NCBI GenBank assembly: GCA_019279435.1
Contig: JAAALK010000081.1
Coordinates: 60,627,318-60,691,317 of the forward strand
DNA length: 64,000 nt
Direction of reading: 5' to 3'
Origin: Zizania palustris
Lineage: Eukaryota > Streptophyta > Magnoliopsida > Poales > Poaceae
The number at the start of each line of letters is the position of its first letter. The first letter of the stretch is position 1. Shown here piece after piece: positions 58,101 through 64,000 of the stretch. Below the pieces are notes generated by a model. It had not been told where the DNA came from. It did not search any database and saw only the letters and a program-made list of their open reading frames with translations. The position numbers were made by a program, and so were the translations under genes.

Positions 58101-60526
58101 TGCAGACATTTTTCGGAGTCCTTGCCGAACAGGCCGGGCCTTCGGGTTTACAAGTAAACTATGTTCAATAATATCCCGATTGACTCCGGTGATGTCTTCA
58201 TCAGACCAGGCAAAGACATCTAAATTATCCTCAACTACTTTTTCCAAGGAGGTAGCAACTTCTGGAGGTAAATCTTTACCAAATTGAAATGAATATTCTT
58301 TACCATCTTTAACAATAACCTTCGTTGCAATCTCTCCTTCAGGACTTGGTCTTGGGAAGGATTTTTTCGAAGATTCGCTAGGAACAGAAAAATTTTCTTG
58401 ATTATTTTGCACACTATTCACTTGTCTTGGATCAAGAGGGGGCCGTGACCATACTCCGCTCTTCGGGCGGTAGCTTGATCTCCGAAGATAGTGAACACTC
58501 CCACTTGCGTGGGCATCTTCATGCACAAGTAATTGTGGTGTGCCACAGCTCCGAACTGATTTAACATGCCTCTTCCGAAGATGACGTTGCAGGCATATGG
58601 AGCATCTACGACGTCGAAGATTACTTCCTCTGTCCTGGCTAACAATCCTTCTCCGAAGGTAACTTCCAGGCCAATTTGGTCGAGTGCATCAAGCGGAGGT
58701 CCTGCGAAGCCTTGCAAAGGACGAGCCGCTGGAAGAAGGTGCTTTCTGGAGATGCATAATTGATCGAAGGCTTGAACAAAAATAATGTCTGCCAAACTCC
58801 CTCCGTCAATTAGAACTCTTCGAACCTCAGTTCCTGCAATGTCGGCAGTAATGACAAGTGGATCTGCATGTGGAAATTTAATGCCAGTTGCATCCTCTAC
58901 AGAAAAAGATATTGGCACATGGGACCATTCAGGCATAGCAGCTGTAGACGACGAAGTTCCAATGTGCCCCACTTCTCGGACATACTCTCTCCTCTGCCTT
59001 TTTGACATGCTTCCGAGAGTACCTCCTCCGGAGATAGGGAGGACTACTCTTTTTCCTCGGTCTTGCCCCTCTTCTTGCTTCGGAGGTGGCATAATATTGA
59101 CCACCGGGGGGCGTCTTGCGGCTTCGAAGTTTTCTATCTGCGCCACAGCCTGGACATGCTCCGGGCGCACTTCAGCTGGAACTCGGTCAGTAGTACCTCG
59201 ACCCGAAGTTCTCTCTAGATATTCTCCTCTCAGGGCAAGTATAGCTTTGCACGCATCAGTTGTGTGACTTCGGTTTTCACCATGAATACAGCAGAAAAGG
59301 GTCTGGCCCTTGACAGCGGGTTTCCCTGGCGGCCTCCAGCCGCTGACCTTGTTTCCCGAAGGTTGTGGAGCTCTTTGGGCAAACTTCTGCGGGGGTGCAA
59401 TGTTCAGAACTTCTGAACGAGGATGCTTTTGCCCCCTTCTCCTATCATGCTGAACTTCGAAGACAGGATCCCGCGGTTGTGCCGAAGTTTTCACTTCCAA
59501 TTTTACTTCCTGCAGTATGGACGGAGAAGCTGCAGTTCTCTGAAGCCAGCCTTCTTCTGACCTTGCATATTCTTCGAAATAGGACATCAGTTGAGAAACA
59601 GAAGATATGTTTTTCCGGTGGAGTTTATCAAGGAGGCTTGGATGAATGACTCCTTACCGAGCTGTGTCAACTACTGAAGATGTAGTTAACCCTCGGATCT
59701 GCGACTTCGTATGAGCGAAGCACTTGAAGTATTGTCTTAATGTTTCTCCAGGGAGTTGCTTCACTTGGAAAAGACTTCCCATCGACATTGGAGGCACGAA
59801 GGTGCCTTGGAAGTTACTCACAAACTTTTTCTTCAATTGTCCCCATGAACTGATTGATCCTGGTTTTAAAGACCAGAACCATCGCAAAGCTACTCCCTGA
59901 AGAGCTAGGGGGAAACATTTTGCCATGGTGTCCCGCACTCCTCCACTGGCTTCAATCGCCAAAGCATAAGATCGGACAAATTCTCCAGGATCTTCATCTC
60001 CGGCATACTTGCATAGCTTCGAAGTCTTAAACTTCGGGTCGAAGCAAAATTTTTGCAGTTCAGGATACAGCGGAGATTTGGTATCAAAGGAGGCGTTCTC
60101 CGGGGCTTCAGGATAGATAGGTTCGTCGTCTTCAGGCACTTCTGGAATAACTGGGATGGCTTGAGAGCGAAGCCTATTTGCAGCTTCTTGCCGCCATCTC
60201 GCTACTTCGGCTTGGAGATTGGCCATTTGAGCGTCCATATCACCAAGATTATCTTCATCTCCTCCGGAAGGATCTTCCGGGTCTTGAGAACTATAAGGAT
60301 CAGTTTGGAGTGGAACTTGAGGTGGAAGAGGAACTCCGGGTGGTCGAAGTATAGATGGAGTTGATGGAGGAACTTCGTATGCTCGAGGAATGGGAATCCC
60401 TTCCGGAGTTTGAGGTGGAGGAAACGTCGAAGGTCCTCCGACCTCAACTGTGCCGGGAGATGTCACTCCGGAGGTCCGAGGGGACCTCCGAGCAGGGTTA
60501 CTAGTTGCGCTCCGCTTAGGAGGCAT
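55133..60526 (-). pseudogene. Tat gag-pol, copy 2, broken
   Basis: This is homologous along its length to the 1,798-residue protein of copy 1, from ATG 60526 to the stop at 55133-55135. Lesions: a GAA to TAA change at about 59654 in gag; single-base frame changes near 58435 (after protease), near 58105 (before RT) and around 55930-56000 (in integrase, two or more); and a stop near 55238 close to the C-terminus. Gag, protease (LIDGGSLAD, where copy 1 has GGSSAD), RT with YMDD, both RNase H domains and integrase can all be recognised. It cannot make a full polyprotein. Confidence 0.92.
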
Positions 60527-60569
60527 GGTGTAAGAAGTTGGTAGAGAACGAAGTTTCTTGGACTAAGTT

Positions 60570-60586
60570 CCCCACGGACGGCGCCA
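60570..60586 (-). promoter_or_regulatory. Primer-binding site of Tat copy 2
   Basis: Identical to the copy 1 site, TGGCGCCGTCCGTGGGG on the minus strand, 2 bases inside the LTR. Confidence 0.75.
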
Positions 60587-60588
60587 AC

Positions 60589-61083
60589 TGTTGGCGTAAA
60601 AGATTATGCTAACAGGTTTCTGAAGATTAGAAACTAACAAACGAAGTGTTTGCGAAGGAAACTATTCTAAGCCTCTGAAAGGATAATAATTTAGAATAGT
60701 TCGAATGTGTGTATTGAATAACTTGTATTCCATCCTCATTACAGGGTAAAACGGGGGGTATTTATAGGCCCAAACATTAAGGAAAAGACCTTTTTATCCC
60801 TCTATTACAACCGACATAGTGGAAACTATTCGGTACCCTTAATAGGGCTAAAATGGTAAAAGACTAATCTAGTTAGAAAGAAGATAAGTCTTCCATCTTA
60901 GCTGGCAAAGAAGTTCCTGGAAGAGTCTAAGTTCGAAGATGTACTCCGAACTAGAGCATGTCATCATACTTCGAACTTGACCGGATGCATCTCCGAAATT
61001 ATATATCAGACATCTTCATCTTAATCATCAGTCTTTATCTTGTTGCTACGATAATCTTGAAGATTGAATATTTTCCCCCAACA
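60589..61083 (-). repeat. 5' LTR of Tat copy 2 (495 bp)
   Basis: Contains the inverse TATA box TATTTATA near 60758. Followed directly by the GTACC duplication. Confidence 0.93.
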
Positions 61084-61980
61084 GTACCCTTGGTAATTCG
61101 GTCTCTAGGACAAATTGGTATTTGATTTCATCTATTTAGTAGGGCTAAGATCTTCATTTTCGTTGTCGAGGAGCCCTGCATCCATCTATTACTGTCGAGA
61201 TGATTGTCAGCAAGATGGAGGCTGCCTCGTCTCTCTTATCAGTCTGACCGACGGCACCCCCGGTCCGACCGGCCTGTGCTATGCCATCATCTAGCGTGTA
61301 GGCACGCCTCGGTCTGACTGGCGGCCAAAGGTCGGTCTGACCAACCGTGTGTGGAGACTCCTCCGATCGCCCTTTGCACCAAGCATCGGAGCCCCTACTT
61401 TAGCCATCTTCGTACCGAGCGATGGAGCCCCCACTTCGGCCACCCTCGTACCACGCACTAGAGCCCCTTTGAACCCCCTTCGCGTCCCTTTGGTCCAACA
61501 GGCAACCCGAAGCCGGTCTGACTGCCCGTGGGAAGGTGGCTTCAGTAGCTTCCTGCCCTTTGCACACCGAAGGCTTTGGCCACCACTTCGCACCGCCAGT
61601 CCGACCGGCGGCCTATTGTCCGCCTGACCAGCCCGCCTTGGACAGTTTGACTGGTGGATCCACTTCGGTCCAACCAGCCCTGACTTGGTCGGTTTGAGTG
61701 TTTAATCCATACTTCGGTTAGTTGAGCCATTTTCTCGTAATTTGGTTTGACTGCTTGGCGACTCCACCCATATCCCCTTATCACAGTCAAGGGTCGTCGG
61801 AACATGGTGTCAGCGTCATGTGACATTTAGCGGGCCTCCCCTAGGCATCCGCGTGCTTTTGGATTGCCAAACTGACGTTAGTGTCCTTTGGTGCTTTATC
61901 GATATATTTTAGCATCAACACACTTTTTGGTGACTACGCTGGGGACATACACACCAAGAACGACTACACTAACGATTGGT

Positions 61981-62457
61981 ATGACTACTATGACTACATT
62001 AATGGTACCCTCTACATCGGCAAATATAGCGGGAAGTGCAGAGATCGACGATGACATTGTCGTCCTCCCCACTATCGATGACATCTCCAAGGAAGATGAG
62101 GCTGAGATCGAGGCCAAGACAAAGGAGTTGCATGCCCTCATACTTGTACGCTACACAAAGACTCACGCAAGTTTCATCAAGTGTACCCTCAATATGCCCA
62201 ACATCTCTATGGATAAGGTAACGCTGCCTCCCCCTCTATCATCTCTAGACATTGAACAAAAGATAGCAGCAACCGTAGATCAAGCGGTTACTGTCACATT
62301 TGTAAATAATCTAGGGCCCGAGATGGAGGCGATGCTTAAGAGATTCGGCTTTTCTGAGGACGCTTCTCTGACTTTGATTGCTACTGTACCCCTGTTCATC
62401 ACATCCACAGTAGAACCGATTGGAGTACCGGGAAGGGTATCGCATCTTCGTCTTTAA
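61981..62457 (+). pseudogene. Gag-like N-terminal fragment of the GACCGG-type gypsy element
   Basis: ATG at 61981, 36 bases after the primer-site-like sequence. It codes for an acidic protein of 158 residues (VLPTIDDISKEDEAEIEAKT; SSLDIEQKIAATVDQAVT; NNLGPEMEAMLKRFGFSEDA). The phrase pattern resembles the start of gag in rice-type gypsy elements, but no zinc knuckle or pol follows, so it is a truncated fragment. The frame is also open upstream into the LTR end, which I discount. Confidence 0.55.
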
Positions 62458-62569
62458 GAGACATCGTTTTTTCCTATCGGTCAGACCAGCTCTCTGGCCG
62501 GTCAGACCGACGCGTGCTAGGTTTTGCCACCGACAACCATTGGTCTGACCGGCCTCCAGCACAGTTCGA
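62458..62569. other. GACCGG-motif remnant between gag fragment and SIRE LTR
   Basis: GGTCAGACCAGC, GGTCAGACCGACG and GGTCTGACCGGCC show it belongs to the same gypsy family, probably a rearranged piece. No gene. Confidence 0.45.
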
Positions 62570-64000
62570 TGTGGATCCATGTTGAAGATCATGGGCCTCA
62601 TGGCTCCAAAAGTGATGAGTGATTGTCAACGGAAGTCAAAGAGAGAGAACTGAGGAGATGATACATGTCGGTTCTTGGGCCACATGTGGCTCAGATACAC
62701 GGGCGGTGAGCGACTGTTGGGCAGAGGGGCCGTGGAGTTGGGCTGGCCCAATTTGGGTACATGGGCTAGGAACGGCAGAGGATCTACTGGTCTATTTGAC
62801 TGGGTTTGACTCAAGTAAACGGGCAGCGCGAGATTGCCAGGCTGAGGGAGTCATAGAATCGGGCCGGCCCAATCTAAGTACCAAGTGCGAAGACAGCAAA
62901 CACTTTGTCAGTTTTGGCATAAAACCAACACAACTATCCAGTCCTGAAGCGAAGCCGTAGCTGCTACAAAAGCTCCGCATCGGGACAAGTTACATTTAGT
63001 TAGGATTTTTCTTTTTTCGTTTTAGGCCCACAGTCTGTGTTAGTCGAGTATGTAAAAAACTAAGGACATTTTAGTCTTTTCTAGTTTATTTCTGCGTCTG
63101 TATAAAACCCTAAGGCTATATTAGGTTTTTTCTGATTTATTCGGCTGCCTATAAATAGGGCCCCAATCCTCTAGAGTTTCTTAACTATTCTAAATGAAAA
63201 ATCTGAGTTCACTTTACCCATTTTGCCTATTTTTTCCACATGAGAAATTTTGCCATTGTACTGTTCTTCCATGCAGCACAAAAATCCTAGCAGTTTATTT
63301 TCGGTTTTTCTAGGGAACTACTATTCCCTACACTGGCAGTCAGCGAGCTTCAGTCAGCATAGTGTGCAGGACAGTTTTGAGCGGGCGGCGCGTAGAGAAG
63401 CCTGTAGCTTCGCTCCGTGTGAAGAGCATGAGGATCGGGCCTGCTTTCGGTAGCGGCGGAGCAATCGGTGCTGCGGCTTCTCTTGGAGCGTGAAGCGGTG
63501 CCTGGCGTTAAGTGGTGGCACGAGGTTTTCATCTAACTGGTGTTCGTGGTTTTTCCAGAACCAGGTGCGTGGAGGCTGAAGTTTTGTGACGTGCGGCCTT
63601 CGTTGACTGGCGCGGTGGCGCACTAATTTGGTGCTTGAGTGGGAAGGTGTTCGACTTTTGCCCTTGCCAACGCATGAGCGTACAACACTGTGCTTATGAG
63701 GCAGCGGCGCAAGATTTCTTGAAGCGCGGAGACAGAAGGCCAAACAACACTGCAGCACACGAATTATCCTACACAATAATCTTTTCTCGATTTGCATGCA
63801 TTTACATATTTCATCTCTGAATATTCTGTGATTGTTAATTGTTATATCTATGTGTTATTAGTGCATTTTAAGTGCTTGTTGAAACAACCGTGAACATCCT
63901 TATTTAATGCATTTATTTTGATTAAGTGCATTAAATATTGTGTTTCCTTATATTTGTGAATTGTCTGTGTACTATGAATGATTTGCCTGATGGAACTGTC
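62570..64000 (+). repeat. SIRE-type LTR, 5' part, runs off the window
   Basis: It begins TGTGGATCCATGTTGAAG and shares GTGATGAGTGATTGTCAACG, CTCAGATACACGGGCGGTGAG and GGCTGGCCCAATTTGGGTAC with the LTRs at 4335, 10224 and 31435. TATAAATA lies at 63150-63157. The far end, and whether an element body follows, is outside the window. Confidence 0.78.

Larger units (their letters stand above)
49734..61083 (-). mobile_element. Complete Tat-type Ty3/gypsy element, copy 2 (11.35 kb), decayed
   Basis: 495-bp LTRs at both ends, a perfect 5-bp duplication GTACC (49729-49733 and 61084-61088), a convergent antisense gene and gag-pol as in copy 1, and a tandem repeat between them. The LTRs differ at 11 positions by my count, against 2 in copy 1, and both genes carry stops. 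It is therefore an older insertion of the same family. Like copy 1, its gag-pol is antisense to the element it landed in. Confidence 0.95.
49323..62569 (+). mobile_element. GACCGG-rich Ty3/gypsy element: 5' LTR and gag start, interrupted by Tat copy 2
   Basis: The LTR begins TGATAGCAAAAAATGGC at 49323, is cut at 49733 by the Tat insertion, resumes at 61089 and ends near 61920 (GCATCAACA). Next come a primer-site-like TGGTGACTACGCTGGGGA (61928-61945) and a gag-like frame from 61981. At 62570 a SIRE-type LTR cuts it off. The reverse-oriented LTR at 824-1921 is the same family. No pol is present. Confidence 0.75.

Noticed and set aside
61291..61627. Frames of about 90-100 codons on both strands in the GACCGG-type LTR
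   Set aside because: Repeat-driven, inside an LTR, no domain and no counterpart frame in the 824-1921 copy.
1..64000. tRNA, rRNA, CRISPR array or bacterial-type operon
   Set aside because: I read for tRNA arm motifs, long rRNA-like blocks and regularly spaced direct repeats with unique spacers and found none; the only regular repeats are tandem without spacers.

Overview
The window is repeat-dominated plant nuclear DNA, most likely from a grass (Poaceae). This rests on the kinds of element present: Tat-type Ty3/gypsy elements with an antisense gene, SIRE/Maximus-type Ty1/copia elements with long LTRs, CACTA elements with short-motif subterminal repeats, and a Mutator-type MITE. I found no rRNA, tRNA, CRISPR array, bacterial operon or convincing intact host gene. 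Almost all sequence that can be named is transposable element, nested several layers deep.

Layout. 1-823 is the 3' end of a Tat element (internal tail plus 3' LTR), abutting a gypsy LTR rich in GACCGG motifs (824-1921). A CACTA terminus (1922-2191) and a decayed copia RT-RNase H with an LTR fragment (about 2226-4055) follow. A complete SIRE-type element with 1.75 kb LTRs (4335-11979, target duplication CCCAC) encodes only gag. A small CACTA element lies at 12203-12708. From 13084 to 42515 runs one old copia element, its LTRs at the two ends, filled by later insertions: a complete and apparently coding-competent Tat element (15350-26940, duplication GTTGG), a 321-bp Mutator-type MITE (27363-27683, 9-bp duplication), a 100-N assembly gap (28776-28875), and two minus-strand SIRE elements (28876-33427 and 33428-41591).

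42516-49322 is lower-copy or decayed sequence holding a CACTA element (about 44609-48439) with TNP2-type transposase remnants. 49323-62569 is a gypsy 5' LTR and gag fragment of the same GACCGG family as 824-1921, interrupted by a second complete but decayed Tat element (49734-61083, duplication GTACC). A SIRE-type LTR (62570 onward) runs off the window end.

How the parts work. Each Tat element carries a gag-protease-RT-RNase H-second RNase H-integrase polyprotein on the minus strand and, convergent with it, a five-exon gene on the plus strand. The antisense gene has its own TATA box outside the LTR. Between the two 3' ends lies a 60-61 bp tandem repeat that occupies the same place in both copies but differs in sequence. 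The antisense gene, spliced in my reading to 1,114 codons with four short GT-AG introns kept at the same places in both copies, is the most interesting feature here. The gag-only SIRE element would depend on enzymes from relatives such as the nearly complete copy at 33428-41591.
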